A DNA stretch of 41,830 bases from Tannerella sp. (GTDB taxonomy: Bacteria > Bacteroidota > Bacteroidia > Bacteroidales > Tannerellaceae), in contig JAISTS010000017.1 of the NCBI GenBank assembly GCA_031272455.1, forward strand, positions 1 to 41,830. The letters are read 5' to 3'. Below are positions 15,691-25,502 of this stretch, piece after piece. Position numbers and translations under genes: made by a program. The notes beneath the pieces were generated by a model. It did no database searches, had not been told where the DNA came from, and worked only from the letters and a program-made list of their open reading frames with translations. Positions within the stretch are counted from its first letter, which is position 1. Each line of letters opens with the position of its first letter.

Positions 15691-17352
15691 TTATTCTTCC
15701 GGTCTGCCAAGAGTTTTACGATACAACTCACTGTCGGTCAGCACTTCGAGCGCTTTAGTCAGCGTATTGTCATTTTTCAGGCTCTCGATTATTTCGCCTT
15801 TCTGATAGTAATAACGCTGTGAGATTTTTGTTGCGATAAGCCGTTTGATTTCGTCTTTGTGGCGGTCGAGGTCGTGAGTGAGGTCGGGCGTCAGACGAGT
15901 TTTAAGGTCGGCGAATAGCGTAGTGTCGCCGTCGATATAACCCTCATATTCAGCCACTTGTTCGAGTTCTTTCAGATATTTTTCACTTTGCCTGTCGTAG
16001 GTGAAATTCCGTTCGCTGATATATTCCTTGAAGCCCTCGTAATCCTTGTCGGAATAAACAAACTGCTCGGGTGCGGGAATCGACTTGTGTTTAGCTGCCC
16101 ATTCGTTCACATAATCGAGCAGAATGTCGTCATTCACAAGATAATAGAGCATCGTCGGCAAGTCTTTTTCTTCGATTTCAAAATCGGGACGTATGCCGCC
16201 GCCATCGCGCACCGGACGACCGTTTGCTGTGTGGAAAAGATGTGTCAAGCTGTCGGGGATTGCCGAAGCGCTGCCGTCGGCGTTCCTGTGCGCATAGTCA
16301 ATTTGCTGGATGCAACGTCCGCTGGGAATATAATATTTGCTGATGGTAATCTTAACCTTTCCGTTATATGGCAGGTCGCGAGTTGACTGCACCAAGCCTT
16401 TTCCGTACGAGCGTTCGCCCACCAGCACAGCGCGGTCCAAATCCTGCAAAGCGCCGCAGACAATCTCTGCCGCCGAAGCCGAATTGCCGTTTATCAGCAC
16501 CGCTATTGGGATGACCGTATCGACAGGCTCAAGCGAGGTGCGGTAAATCAAATCGCGCTGCGGTATTTTTCCGCGTGTCGAAACTACCTCTTTTCCTTTG
16601 GGAACGAACATATTAACTATCTGTACGGCAGCGTCGAGAATGCCACCTCCATTATCGCGCAGGTCGAGAATCAGCGATTTTATCCGGTGATTTTGTTTCA
16701 GGTCTTCAAATGCCGCTTTGACCTCCGAAGCGCTTTTATCCGTAAATCCCGACAGATAGATATAGCCCGTTCCGTCGCCGCGAACGCCATAGTAAGGCAC
16801 CTGAGTTATAACGATTTGCTTGCGTATCAGTTCAAATTTTTTTGGTTTCGGTTCGAGCGGACGGCGGACAGTTACCGTAACTTTTGAGTTGGGAACGCCC
16901 TTCAGCAGTTCGCTGACCTCGTTCGATGTCATTGTTGTAACATCCGTAGTATCAATGGATATGATGATGTCGCCGGTTTTTAATCCTGCCAACTGTGCGG
17001 GCATCCCTTCGTAAGGCTCGGCAATGACCACGCCGCGTTTGCGCTGTTCAATCAGGGCGCCTATTCCTGCATATTCGCCGGTCGTGATATACTTCAGCGC
17101 ATCCATATTTTCTTCCGGAATGTATTGAGTATAAGGGTCAAAGCCTTTTAGCATAGCGTCAATCCCGCGTCGCACCATCTTGTCAACCTCAACCGAATCA
17201 ACATAAAACATTTCGACCTCCTTGACAAGAGCATTGAAAATTTCTAATTGCTTACTTATCTCAAAGCGGTTTGTCTCTTGACAATGAGCTGATTGTGACA
17301 CAGCGCCGAGCAGTATCAGGCAGCTTATATAAATCGTTTTAATTTTTGACAT
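15691..17352 (-). CDS. S41-family carboxyl-terminal processing protease
   Basis: A periplasmic CtpA/Prc-type serine protease of 553 residues, with the start at 17352 (MSKIKTIYIS) that opens a clear signal peptide ending near AHCQ. A PDZ domain lies at about 88-165. The protease core contains LDLRDNGGG (229-237), the nucleophile Ser293 in NGNSASAAE, and the general base Lys318 in SYGKGLVQ; the Ser-Lys spacing of 25 is that of the family. The C-terminal 180 residues (RPVRDGGGIRPD and helical sequence) match the Bacteroidota version. It follows a PfkB kinase by 31 bases, probably in the same transcript. Confidence 0.93.
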   Translation of the reverse strand: MSKIKTIYISCLILLGAVSQSAHCQETNRFEISKQLEIFNALVKEVEMFYVDSVEVDKMVRRGIDAMLKGFDPYTQYIPEENMDALKYITTGEYAGIGALIEQRKRGVVIAEPYEGMPAQLAGLKTGDIIISIDTTDVTTMTSNEVSELLKGVPNSKVTVTVRRPLEPKPKKFELIRKQIVITQVPYYGVRGDGTGYIYLSGFTDKSASEVKAAFEDLKQNHRIKSLILDLRDNGGGILDAAVQIVNMFVPKGKEVVSTRGKIPQRDLIYRTSLEPVDTVIPIAVLINGNSASAAEIVCGALQDLDRAVLVGERSYGKGLVQSTRDLPYNGKVKITISKYYIPSGRCIQQIDYAHRNADGSASAIPDSLTHLFHTANGRPVRDGGGIRPDFEIEEKDLPTMLYYLVNDDILLDYVNEWAAKHKSIPAPEQFVYSDKDYEGFKEYISERNFTYDRQSEKYLKELEQVAEYEGYIDGDTTLFADLKTRLTPDLTHDLDRHKDEIKRLIATKISQRYYYQKGEIIESLKNDNTLTKALEVLTDSELYRKTLGRPEE

Positions 17353-17383
17353 ATTTAAATTTTTAGTTGGCAAAGTACGTAAA

Positions 17384-18370
17384 TTAATCTTGACCGTGCA
17401 AAATATCAAGCACATTTAACTTTATTTCACGCCAGCAGTCTGCCGGAATTTGCGGTCCAACGGTCCGGATGACGTATGACGACAGTAACGAGCCGATTTT
17501 CGCCGACTGCAACAGCGATGCGCCCGACGAATAGCCAAACAGCACTCCGGCAGCAAAATTATCGCCAGCGCCGGTCGTGTCAACAGGTTTGATGTTGGTT
17601 GCCGGTACGTGTACGACGGCATCGCCACTCGCCGCCAAAGCGCCTTTCGCTCCGATTGTAACTATCGAAATATCAACCTGTTTGACTATCTCGCGTATAG
17701 CATTTTCCGCTTCAAGACCGGTATAAGCCTCCGCCTCGCTCTCGTTCGAGAAAAGAATATCTACATATTCGGGTATGACGTTGTGCAGCAGACTGTTATA
17801 GCCATTGACGATGTTGAAGTTCGACAAATCGAGCGCAACTTTCAGCCCCATACGTTTAACACGCTGTAACACAGGCAAAAACAATGCGCTGTTTGAAATC
17901 AGATAGCCTTCGATATAAACGCAGTCGTAGCCGCGCAGCGTTTCGTCAGCTATTTCGTCGGCTGACAATGTTTCGGCAGGACCGAGATACGTAGCCATCG
18001 TCCGCTCGCCGTCGGGCGATATCAACACTGTCGAGCAGCCTGAAATGCCCTCTGTATGAACAAAATACGGTTTAACGCCCGCCTGTCTGACGGCTTGTTC
18101 ATAAAAACTGCCTGAATGGTCAGAGCCTATTTTTCCGATATAGCCCGTCTCTGCGCCGAGGTTCGACAGGGCGCGAATCGTATTGCAGACAGAGCCGCCG
18201 GGCGCTTCGTTGCGTTCGAGCGCCGACTGTAAGCGGTGGATAGCCTTCATCCTGTCGGCGTCAATTAAATCCATTGCTCCTTTCCTCATTTCCAGCTGAT
18301 TAAGCGCATCATCGCTTTCTAATTTCAGCAAGATATCGAGCAAAGCATTTCCTATTCCTAATATTTTCAT
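17384..18370 (-). CDS. PfkB-family kinase, adenosine-kinase-like
   Basis: A ribokinase/PfkB sugar or nucleoside kinase of 328 residues, beginning MKILGIGNALLD at 18370. Family motifs are GGSVCNTIRALSNLG (about 59-72), GxIGxD (80-84), and the C-terminal signature DTTGAGDNFAAG, whose Asp270 is the catalytic base. The N-terminus IGNALLDIL and the NxxE motif (NESEAEAYTG) are typical of the adenosine-kinase-like branch common in Bacteroidota, but the substrate cannot be settled from sequence alone. The frame stays open further upstream into the LRR gene; the promoter at 18386-18417 makes 18370 the sensible start. Confidence 0.85.
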   Translation of the reverse strand: MKILGIGNALLDILLKLESDDALNQLEMRKGAMDLIDADRMKAIHRLQSALERNEAPGGSVCNTIRALSNLGAETGYIGKIGSDHSGSFYEQAVRQAGVKPYFVHTEGISGCSTVLISPDGERTMATYLGPAETLSADEIADETLRGYDCVYIEGYLISNSALFLPVLQRVKRMGLKVALDLSNFNIVNGYNSLLHNVIPEYVDILFSNESEAEAYTGLEAENAIREIVKQVDISIVTIGAKGALAASGDAVVHVPATNIKPVDTTGAGDNFAAGVLFGYSSGASLLQSAKIGSLLSSYVIRTVGPQIPADCWREIKLNVLDILHGQD

Positions 18371-18385
18371 CTTCGATTTTTTCGG

Positions 18386-18417
18386 CAAAGGTAGGTCATT
18401 TTTACGAAAAAAAGCAA
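18386..18417 (-). promoter_or_regulatory. Promoter of the kinase/S41 protease pair
   Basis: TACCTTTG (18393-18386, minus strand) with TTGC 20 bases upstream (18417-18414). It lies between the LRR stop and the kinase start. Confidence 0.6.
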
Positions 18418-18447
18418 TTTTAGCCAGTTCATTTGCAAAAAAACGGC

Positions 18448-20655
18448 TTACCGACCCTTGTAGCTCACTTTCGCAGTAATCGGATAAGCGAGTTTTGAAT
18501 ATACTAACTCGTTTGGACAATAGATAGTTATGAGCGAAGGCATCGGCGCTGTTTCTATGACTTTTAATTTTCTATTTTTCAGCACGTCAATCTCTTTAAG
18601 CTGATTTTCAGAGCAGTTAAGGCGCACCAGCGAGGCGTTGCGGCTCAAATCAAGGTTCGTAAGCCGGTTGCCGCGACAATTTAGCTCCGCAAGGGCATCG
18701 TTGCGGCTTAAGTCAATCATATCCAGCATATTGCGTGCAATATCCAAACTCTCCAGACCGGCGTTTGAGCTTATGTCAATGGCAGAAATCTGGTTTTCGC
18801 TGCAAACGAGCGATTTTAATGCCTGATTTTGACTTATATCAATGTTATTCAGCTGATTACCTCCGCAATTTAAAAAGACAAGTCCGCCTAAATGTCTGAT
18901 ATTGAGTGTTTTTAATTTATTTTTACTGCAAACAAGACTGTCGAGACGTGTATTGTTCGCCAGATCAAGAGTTTCGAGATGATTGTTGGGGCAATTCAGG
19001 ATGGTCAGTTGCCTGTTGTGCGAGATGTCAAGTTTTATCAGGCGTACGCTGCCGCATTTCAATACAGTCAATGCCGTATTTTGCGATAAATCAATGTTTA
19101 TAAGGTTATTAACCGAGCAGTCAAATTCCTTCAGCAGCGGGTTGCGCAGAATGTCAATTCGGTGGATTTTGTTATTCGAGCAGTCGAGCGAAACGAGCGC
19201 CGGATGATAGCTCATATCGAGCTTTTGTATTTTGTTGTTCCGGCAGTTAAGCGACTCAAGGGCAGTAAAATATTCCAGTCCGTCGAGCGACGAAATGTTC
19301 AGATTTGCGCAGTCGATTTTCTTGACGGCGCGAGCTTCGGGACCTGTCAACCGTCCGTCGCCATTAGCATCGAAATGTGCCAGCAAGTACGTCCTGAAAG
19401 CATCGTCGGGAATATTTATCTCGCCGGCATAAGTGCGAACTTCCTCACGGTGAGCTGTTTCTGCCGCCCGTTTAGCTTCTTCTTCCTTGTAGCGTTCAGC
19501 ATTGCGGCGCGCTTCGTCGTAATAGATTTCGCGGGCTGTACGTCGCCGTTCGGTCGGTTGCGTAACAACGGGCGCAGGTGGCTCTGTCTGAGCGATTTCG
19601 CGCTGTTCTTCCGTCTGTTTTTCGGGATAAACCATCGCCTCTTCAAGACCTGTTTCCGGATCAACAAGATAGGTGATTATCTGCGACGTCAGATAGCTTA
19701 AATTATCGTAGCTGTCACCTTTGATAAGATATATCGTTGTCAATGAGGGAATTACATTGCAATAAACATTTTTTAGCGCTGGATTGTTAGTCAGGTCGAG
19801 CGTAGTCAGATTATTGATGCTACATTCGAGGTCTTCAAGTAAGATGTTGTTGCTCAAATCTATAGAGCGAAGGCGGTTACTTCCGCAATCTAAATATTTC
19901 AACTCGCGATTGTTAGTCAAGTCCAAGGTATCCAAGCGGTTATGCCCGCAAAACAATTCGACCAAATTTTCCTGCCTGCTCAAATCAAGCGAATCGAGTA
20001 AGTTGTTGCTGCACAGAAGGTTTTCGAGGGCTGCATTGCGTGAAAGGTCAAGATGCAGGAGGCTGTTTTCGGAGCAGTTGAGCCAACGCAATGAAAAACA
20101 GGACGTTAAGTCCAAAGTATCGAGCGCGTTGCTACTCATATTCAGCAAAATAAGAGCATCGCAGCCATCAAGCTCAATTTTTTTTATCTCATTATTGTCG
20201 CAGATAAGTTCTTCGAGCAGGCGATTGTTGCTGACATTGAGCGATTTAATGCTGTTATTGCTGCAATGCAGTTCACGCAGGGCGGCATTGCCGCTGAGGT
20301 CTAAATGCGCTATTAAGTTGTTGTCGCAGTGTAGTTTACGCAGGTAAATATTCTTGCTTACATCGAGGGTAGTCAGCGTTCCCCGCTCGAAAAGGTTGTT
20401 GTATGAGCAGTCAAGTTCCTCAAGCTCAGTGAAATACTCTATTCCTTGCAGCGAAGTGAGCTTCCGGTCGGTACATTCAATAATTTTCACTGTAATAGCC
20501 TCTGTTACAGATATTTCACCGTCATCATCGCTGTCAAAATGTTCGACAAGGTAGGCTTTGAAGTTTTCATCCTGAAAAGTGATATTCTGAGCTACTGCTG
20601 AAATGCAACAAATCGGTAGCAGAAAAAGTAAGCGTAAAAAAATCTTCATAAACAT
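18448..20655 (-). CDS. Secreted leucine-rich-repeat protein with two EF-hand loops
   Basis: A 735-residue exported protein with a signal peptide (about 22 residues, ending SAVAQ). It is built as two similar halves. Each begins with a canonical 12-residue EF-hand calcium loop (D-S-D-D-D-G-E-I-S-V-T-E at 41-52; D-A-N-G-D-G-R-L-T-G-P-E at about 429-440). Each continues with regular LRRs of about 21-22 residues (LDCSxNxLxxLDLSxNxxL). A charged, probably coiled linker (about 340-410) joins the halves. There is no T9SS domain or lipobox, so it may be periplasmic or secreted by another route. Its start is 2 bases from the pyrD stop. Probable role: calcium-dependent protein or host binding, inferred. 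ATG at 20649 is an alternative start. Confidence 0.85.
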   Translation of the reverse strand: MFMKIFLRLLFLLPICCISAVAQNITFQDENFKAYLVEHFDSDDDGEISVTEAITVKIIECTDRKLTSLQGIEYFTELEELDCSYNNLFERGTLTTLDVSKNIYLRKLHCDNNLIAHLDLSGNAALRELHCSNNSIKSLNVSNNRLLEELICDNNEIKKIELDGCDALILLNMSSNALDTLDLTSCFSLRWLNCSENSLLHLDLSRNAALENLLCSNNLLDSLDLSRQENLVELFCGHNRLDTLDLTNNRELKYLDCGSNRLRSIDLSNNILLEDLECSINNLTTLDLTNNPALKNVYCNVIPSLTTIYLIKGDSYDNLSYLTSQIITYLVDPETGLEEAMVYPEKQTEEQREIAQTEPPAPVVTQPTERRRTAREIYYDEARRNAERYKEEEAKRAAETAHREEVRTYAGEINIPDDAFRTYLLAHFDANGDGRLTGPEARAVKKIDCANLNISSLDGLEYFTALESLNCRNNKIQKLDMSYHPALVSLDCSNNKIHRIDILRNPLLKEFDCSVNNLINIDLSQNTALTVLKCGSVRLIKLDISHNRQLTILNCPNNHLETLDLANNTRLDSLVCSKNKLKTLNIRHLGGLVFLNCGGNQLNNIDISQNQALKSLVCSENQISAIDISSNAGLESLDIARNMLDMIDLSRNDALAELNCRGNRLTNLDLSRNASLVRLNCSENQLKEIDVLKNRKLKVIETAPMPSLITIYCPNELVYSKLAYPITAKVSYKGR

Positions 20656-20656
20656 T

Positions 20657-21580
20657 TTATATTGAGTCCATTAAATCAAGAGCGCCTGTCAGTTGCGACA
20701 CTGAGGCAAAGCCATGTCGGTCGCAATAATCGTTGACGCCTTCAATAATTTTCAGCGAAACTGTCGGGTCTATAAAGTTGTAAGTGCCTGTTTGTATGGC
20801 TGTTGCGCCGGCAAGCATAAATTCAACAGCATCCTGCCAGCACGCAATTCCTCCCAATCCGATGACGGGGATGCGAACAGCCTGAAACGTTTGCCAGACC
20901 ATACGCAAGGCAATTGGTTTGATGCATGGTCCTGATAATCCGCCGGTTATCGTTGACAGCACCGGACGGCGCTTTTCTGCGTCGATCGCCATTCCCAACA
21001 GGGTATTAATCAGCGATATGGCATCGGCGCCTTCGTCTTCGACAGCAACGGCAATGGATGCTATATCGGTAACATTGGGCGATAGCTTGACTATCAAAGT
21101 TTTATGATATGCTTTGCGGACTGCGCGAACAACCGAAGCCGCCCCCTGACAGGTTACGCCAAACGCCATTCCGCCCTGTTTTACGTTTGGGCAAGAGATG
21201 TTCAGCTCAATGGCAGGAATATCTTCGAGGTCGGCAATACGTTCTGCACATGCGACATAACTTTCTATTGTTGAGCCACTTACATTTACAATTATATTAG
21301 TGTCAATCTGCTTTATCGACGGATAAATTTCACGCGCAAAATAATCGACACCCTTGTTTTGCAGCCCGACGGCATTGAGCATCCCCGACGGCGTTTCAGC
21401 CATTCGAGGATAAGGATTGCCTTCGCGAGGTTCTGCTGTCGTGCCTTTTACGATTATGCCTCCCAACTGCGAAATGTCCATAAAATCAGCATATTCCACC
21501 CCGTATCCAAAAGTGCCCGACGCCGTCAGCACCGGATTTTTCAGGCTCAGGTCGCCTATTTTTGTTGTCAGTTCAGCCAT
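20657..21580 (-). CDS. pyrD: Dihydroorotate dehydrogenase B, catalytic subunit
   Basis: This FMN enzyme oxidises dihydroorotate to orotate in pyrimidine synthesis and passes electrons to PyrK. Starting at 21580 ([11 protein letters not shown]) it has 307 residues, the normal class 1B length. Visible features are the substrate/FMN segment [19 protein letters not shown] (about 69-77), [11 protein letters not shown] with the catalytic base Cys130 (serine in class 2 enzymes), and the phosphate-binding [10 protein letters not shown] and GLGGI loops. It overlaps the pyrK stop by 13 bases, which indicates translational coupling of the two subunits. Confidence 0.95.
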   Translation of the reverse strand: MAELTTKIGDLSLKNPVLTASGTFGYGVEYADFMDISQLGGIIVKGTTAEPREGNPYPRMAETPSGMLNAVGLQNKGVDYFAREIYPSIKQIDTNIIVNVSGSTIESYVACAERIADLEDIPAIELNISCPNVKQGGMAFGVTCQGAASVVRAVRKAYHKTLIVKLSPNVTDIASIAVAVEDEGADAISLINTLLGMAIDAEKRRPVLSTITGGLSGPCIKPIALRMVWQTFQAVRIPVIGLGGIACWQDAVEFMLAGATAIQTGTYNFIDPTVSLKIIEGVNDYCDRHGFASVSQLTGALDLMDSI

Positions 21581-22344
21581 GTTAATTGTTTGATATTGAA
21601 CACCGGACCTTCGGTACAGACGCAAACGTTGCCCTTATCGGTTTTTTCTACGCAGCAAAGGCACGCTCCTATGCCGCACGCCATAACGTTTTCAAGCGAA
21701 ACCTCACAGTTAATATTCTCCGAATCAGCATATTTAGCTATTGCTATCATCATCGGTTTCGGTCCGCAGCTGTAAATCCTGTCAAACCGTTCATTAATAA
21801 GCACAGGATGTTGAGTTACAAAGCCTTGCACGCCTGACGAGCCGTCTTCAGTCGTGATATGCACAGTTCCTCGTTGGCGAAACTCGTCAAGCAGCAACAA
21901 ATCGCCTTCGGAACGTGCTCCAAGCAGGAAAACAGGCTCAATACCGGCATTTTTCAAGCTGTCGCCGAGAAAAAGCAGGGGAGCCACGCCGACGCCTCCG
22001 CCGATAAGCAGGACTTTTTCGCCCTCTGTTTGCGGCAGCGAAAAACCTTTGCCGAGCGGTGCGATGATGTTAATCCGGTCGCCTTTGGCATATTCAGCCA
22101 TCCGGCGCGTGCCGTCGCCTGCAAGCCCGACAAGTAGCCATAACTCATTGTGTTCCTTGTCGATATAACTGACGGAAATCGGTCGGCGCAGGAAAGTCGA
22201 AGGCGAACCATCAACTTTTACCTGCACAAACTGCCCCGGCTTCATTTCGGGCAACAGAGCGTCGGAGGTAAGTATGAGCAAGCAATACTTCGGGTGAAGC
22301 CTCTGATTGTCAACCACCTGCACATCTAATAACTCTTTTTTCAT
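21568..22344 (-). CDS. pyrK: Dihydroorotate dehydrogenase B, electron-transfer subunit
   Basis: PyrK carries FAD and a [2Fe-2S] cluster and hands electrons from PyrD to NAD. The 258-residue sequence shows the ferredoxin-reductase-like FAD motif [10 protein letters not shown] (51-60), the NAD-binding [10 protein letters not shown] (114-123), CGPKPMM (193-199), and the cluster cysteines 223, 228, 231 and 243 (CGIGACLCC...C). It lies 19 bases after the T9SS-protein stop on the same strand and overlaps pyrD. Confidence 0.95.
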   Translation of the reverse strand: MKKELLDVQVVDNQRLHPKYCLLILTSDALLPEMKPGQFVQVKVDGSPSTFLRRPISVSYIDKEHNELWLLVGLAGDGTRRMAEYAKGDRINIIAPLGKGFSLPQTEGEKVLLIGGGVGVAPLLFLGDSLKNAGIEPVFLLGARSEGDLLLLDEFRQRGTVHITTEDGSSGVQGFVTQHPVLINERFDRIYSCGPKPMMIAIAKYADSENINCEVSLENVMACGIGACLCCVEKTDKGNVCVCTEGPVFNIKQLTWLN

Positions 22345-22362
22345 CCGGTTGCTCGTAAACTT

Positions 22363-23400
22363 TTATTTGACAATCAACTTATGGACATCCGTCGAGGCTG
22401 AAGTTTTCACTGTCAGCACATAAACGCCTTTGGATAAAGAACTTACATCTATGATTTCCTTGCTGCCGATGGCTTTTTGCAAAACCGCTTTGCCCGCAAA
22501 ATCGTAAATGGTAACTGTCGCATTATCAGCATTATTTAGCGAGACAGTAACCTTGTCAACTGCCGGATTGGGATATACTGTCGAAGAAATTCCCGTGACA
22601 GTAACGCTATTTGTTACAATATCAGACAGATAGATGTATTTGTATGTGTCTGTATATTGCGTACCGTTATCATAATAAGTCGTCGTTTCAATTATAACGT
22701 TCCCGTGCGAATCAAAAATGGATTCGACGTCATACTCTATTAGCCACTGACCCGATTGATTCGGATAATAATAGGTTGTGAGCATAGCGTCTGACGCAGG
22801 ATATTCTACTGTTACATAGACAAATCTGCCCCATGTGCCTGACTGATTTTGTTTCAATCCATAGTATTCGGAAACGCGATTTTGAGAGTACGTTATGTCA
22901 TATTTTTCATGACGGTTTAGCTCCCAGCCGCCTGTTTCGAGCGGATAATATGTGAACAGCTCAATCGGGTCGCCCTTGGAATTAAGGTAATAAACCGTTT
23001 TACTGTAAATTTTCCAGACGCCGTCCTTGTTCAGAATTTTCGACGTAATGATCTCTTCTACAGTTGTATCGCCTTGCTGATAGTAGCTGTGTTCGGATTT
23101 ATATTCCGTGTCGGCTTTGTACGGAAAGCTGTTGTCCATAAATCCTTGCTCAAGGATAACGTTGCCCTGCTCGTCGTACTCAGTCCAATAATATTTGTAC
23201 AAACGGCTGCCCTGTTTGCTGTCGAGATAGTAGTAAGTCGTATCCGGCAGATCGTCAGTAACATTCGAGCGCAACTCAAGATTCTTGAAAGCACTGTTTT
23301 TTTTCAACCATCCGTACGGCAGACTCTCGGTTCGGTCTGTCGGCGCCTGCGCTGTCGCCAATAAAGGGAGCGCACAAAACATAAGTAAAAATCTTTTCAT
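22363..23400 (-). CDS. Secreted protein with T9SS type A sorting domain
   Basis: A 345-residue protein with a signal peptide (MKRFLLMFCALPLLATAQA) and a C-terminal type A sorting domain from about residue 270 (VYPNPAVDKVTVSL, VTIYDFAGKAV, LSKGVYVLTVKT, HKLIVK). The domain directs export through the type IX secretion system and surface attachment. The middle is a run of Tyr/Thr-rich beta-strands (YYYLDS, TYYYPNQSG) with loose repeats of about 40 residues, resembling RHS-like or DUF3836-type repeats; no enzyme motif is visible. It is direct evidence that the organism has T9SS. Confidence 0.85.
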   Translation of the reverse strand: MKRFLLMFCALPLLATAQAPTDRTESLPYGWLKKNSAFKNLELRSNVTDDLPDTTYYYLDSKQGSRLYKYYWTEYDEQGNVILEQGFMDNSFPYKADTEYKSEHSYYQQGDTTVEEIITSKILNKDGVWKIYSKTVYYLNSKGDPIELFTYYPLETGGWELNRHEKYDITYSQNRVSEYYGLKQNQSGTWGRFVYVTVEYPASDAMLTTYYYPNQSGQWLIEYDVESIFDSHGNVIIETTTYYDNGTQYTDTYKYIYLSDIVTNSVTVTGISSTVYPNPAVDKVTVSLNNADNATVTIYDFAGKAVLQKAIGSKEIIDVSSLSKGVYVLTVKTSASTDVHKLIVK

Positions 23401-23425
23401 ATCCGTTCTTTTTTTAATTTCGGTA

Positions 23426-23459
23426 CAAAGGTAATACTTTTTCGCAAAACATTTCCAAA
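23426..23459 (-). promoter_or_regulatory. Promoter of the T9SS-protein gene
   Basis: TACCTTTG (23433-23426, minus strand) with TTTG at 23459-23456; the 22-base spacer is slightly long. It may also serve pyrK/pyrD/LRR downstream. Confidence 0.5.
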
Positions 23460-23539
23460 TTTTTTAGACTGTTTTTTATGCGTTATTAACGGAAAAAATT
23501 GTTTCTTTGCAAAAAATATTTTTTAAAATCTGTTTTGCA

Positions 23540-25498
23540 ATGAAGAAATATATAGCTTTCTGTAGTATAATTCTGCTTTTGTGCTCGTGCCAACATACTG
23601 TAAATGAGCCAAAATATGCTGATTATCCTATCCGGCAGGTCAATCTCACGCAGGTCGAGCTGACCGATAATTTCTGGCTGCCGAAAATCCGGACGGTACA
23701 GCAAAAGACTATCCGTTACGCTTTTGAAAAGTGTCGCGAAGAGGGGCGTTTTGACAATTTTGTTACGGCGGGCAAGGTCATAGCCGGTGGCGAAGGCGTT
23801 GTGCGCGGCGAGATGCCTTTCGACGATACCGACGTGTATAAAACCATCGAAGGCGCGGCGTATTCGCTTATCAGTCATCCGGATGCGGCTCTCGAACAGT
23901 ATGTTGACTCCGTTATCGGATTGGTCGCGCAAGGGCAGGAACCGGACGGCTATCTGACGACTTGGCGTACAATCAATCCGATGAAGCCGCCTTGCGACTG
24001 GGTGCGTGGCGGTCCGCGCTGGGACGATTTGCAGTCGAGCCACGAACTCTATAACGCTGGACATCTGTACGAAGCTGCTTCGGCTCATTTTCGTGCTACC
24101 GGCAAGCGTAATTTTCTCGACATAGCTCTGAAGAATGCCGACCTGCTTGTAAAAGTGTTCGGCGACAGTTCCAATTATCTTGTGCCCGGACATCAAATTG
24201 TCGAAACCGGACTTATAAAACTCTATCAAATAACTGATAATGAGGACTATCTCCATTTATCTAAAAAATTTCTTGACCAGCGTGGCGACTCTATTCACCG
24301 CAAATTGTACGGAGAATACAATCAAGACCATCTGCCTGTTACTCAGCAAAATGAAGTAACCGGACACGCCGTCAGAGCTGTTTATATGTACGCAGGAATG
24401 ACCGATATTGCAGCCATTTACAACGACCAAGCGTATAACGATGCCGTTTTCAGGCTGTGGGACAATATGATAACGAAAAAAATGTACGTAACCGGCGGAC
24501 TTGGCGCACGACACGGCGGCGAATCGTTTGGCGACAACTATGAACTGCCAAACCTGACGGCTTACAGCGAGACTTGCGCGGCAATCGGAGGCGTTTACTG
24601 GGGCGACCGTCTGTTTCGGCTCACCGGCGACGCGCAGTATTACGATATTGTAGAGCGGATTTTGTACAACGCGCTGTTGGCGGGAATTTCGCTTTCGGGT
24701 ACAGAATTTTTCTATCCTAATCCGCTCGAAGCCAACGGTATATACAAATTTAATCAGGGCGCTTTGACACGTATGCCGTGGTTCAACTGCTCGTGCTGTC
24801 CGACCAATCTGATTCGCTTTCTGCCGTATATTCCGAATCTGATTTATGCAACAGAGGATAACACTGTATATATCAATCTGTTCATAGCAAATAAAGCTGC
24901 CATTCCGCTTGCGGATGAGACCGTGGAAATAGTTCAGACAACGGAATATCCGGTTAATGGCGACGTTCAAATTCGCGTCAAGTCGGTTAATCCGCAGTTG
25001 AAACTTAAAATCAGAATCCCGGGCTGGTATTATGGCAACATTCCCGGCTCTCTGTATAAGTATAATGTTGATAATGACGATATTAATAGAACTAATACCG
25101 GCGCTTTTTCTGTTAATTTTAACGACGAATTGATTGAGCTGGAACGCAAAAACGGCTATATTGAGATCGGCGGAAAGTGGACAGGCGACGACATTATCAG
25201 TCTTAAAATGCCGATGCACTTGAAGGAAATTACTGCAAATGAGCTTGTTGCGGACGATGCCGGAAAAGTGGCTCTCGAATACGGTCCGCTTATCTATTGC
25301 GCCGAAGAAATTGATAATCCGCAAATTGACAATGCAAAATATTCTGTACCAGTGATTTATGGCATTGAAAAAGATGTTGAATGGGGCGCTGTCAACGTTA
25401 TTCGCGACGGCAATTTGACTTATGTGCCTTATTATGCATGGTCGAATCGCGGCGCAGGTAAAATGAAGGTTTGGTTTCCGAAAGATGATATTAACTAA
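23540..25498 (+). CDS. GH127 beta-L-arabinofuranosidase (DUF1680) lipoprotein
   Basis: A glycoside hydrolase family 127 enzyme expected to release terminal beta-L-arabinofuranose. The start at 23540 (MKKYIAFCS) gives a lipoprotein signal with Cys16/18 (LLLCSCQ) and 652 residues. The zinc-bound active site of the family is visible: Glu344 and Cys346 in YSETCAA, and Cys419/Cys420 in NCSCCPTN, where the first Cys of the CC pair is the nucleophile. Other family motifs are GHAVRAVYM and GGLGARHGGESFG. It is followed after 4 bases by a GH51 arabinofuranosidase, so the pair targets arabinose-containing glycans. No SusC/SusD genes are nearby, so this is not a complete polysaccharide utilisation locus. 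Confidence 0.9.
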   Translation: MKKYIAFCSIILLLCSCQHTVNEPKYADYPIRQVNLTQVELTDNFWLPKIRTVQQKTIRYAFEKCREEGRFDNFVTAGKVIAGGEGVVRGEMPFDDTDVYKTIEGAAYSLISHPDAALEQYVDSVIGLVAQGQEPDGYLTTWRTINPMKPPCDWVRGGPRWDDLQSSHELYNAGHLYEAASAHFRATGKRNFLDIALKNADLLVKVFGDSSNYLVPGHQIVETGLIKLYQITDNEDYLHLSKKFLDQRGDSIHRKLYGEYNQDHLPVTQQNEVTGHAVRAVYMYAGMTDIAAIYNDQAYNDAVFRLWDNMITKKMYVTGGLGARHGGESFGDNYELPNLTAYSETCAAIGGVYWGDRLFRLTGDAQYYDIVERILYNALLAGISLSGTEFFYPNPLEANGIYKFNQGALTRMPWFNCSCCPTNLIRFLPYIPNLIYATEDNTVYINLFIANKAAIPLADETVEIVQTTEYPVNGDVQIRVKSVNPQLKLKIRIPGWYYGNIPGSLYKYNVDNDDINRTNTGAFSVNFNDELIELERKNGYIEIGGKWTGDDIISLKMPMHLKEITANELVADDAGKVALEYGPLIYCAEEIDNPQIDNAKYSVPVIYGIEKDVEWGAVNVIRDGNLTYVPYYAWSNRGAGKMKVWFPKDDIN

Positions 25499-25502
25499 AT
25501 AA

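Noticed and set aside
19162-20347. Long antisense frames inside the LRR gene
   Set aside because: Shadow of the repetitive LRR codons; Ser/Leu-rich sequence without motifs.
23486-25324. Two long antisense frames opposite GH127
   Set aside because: GH127 has all catalytic motifs in its frame; the antisense frames are low-information.
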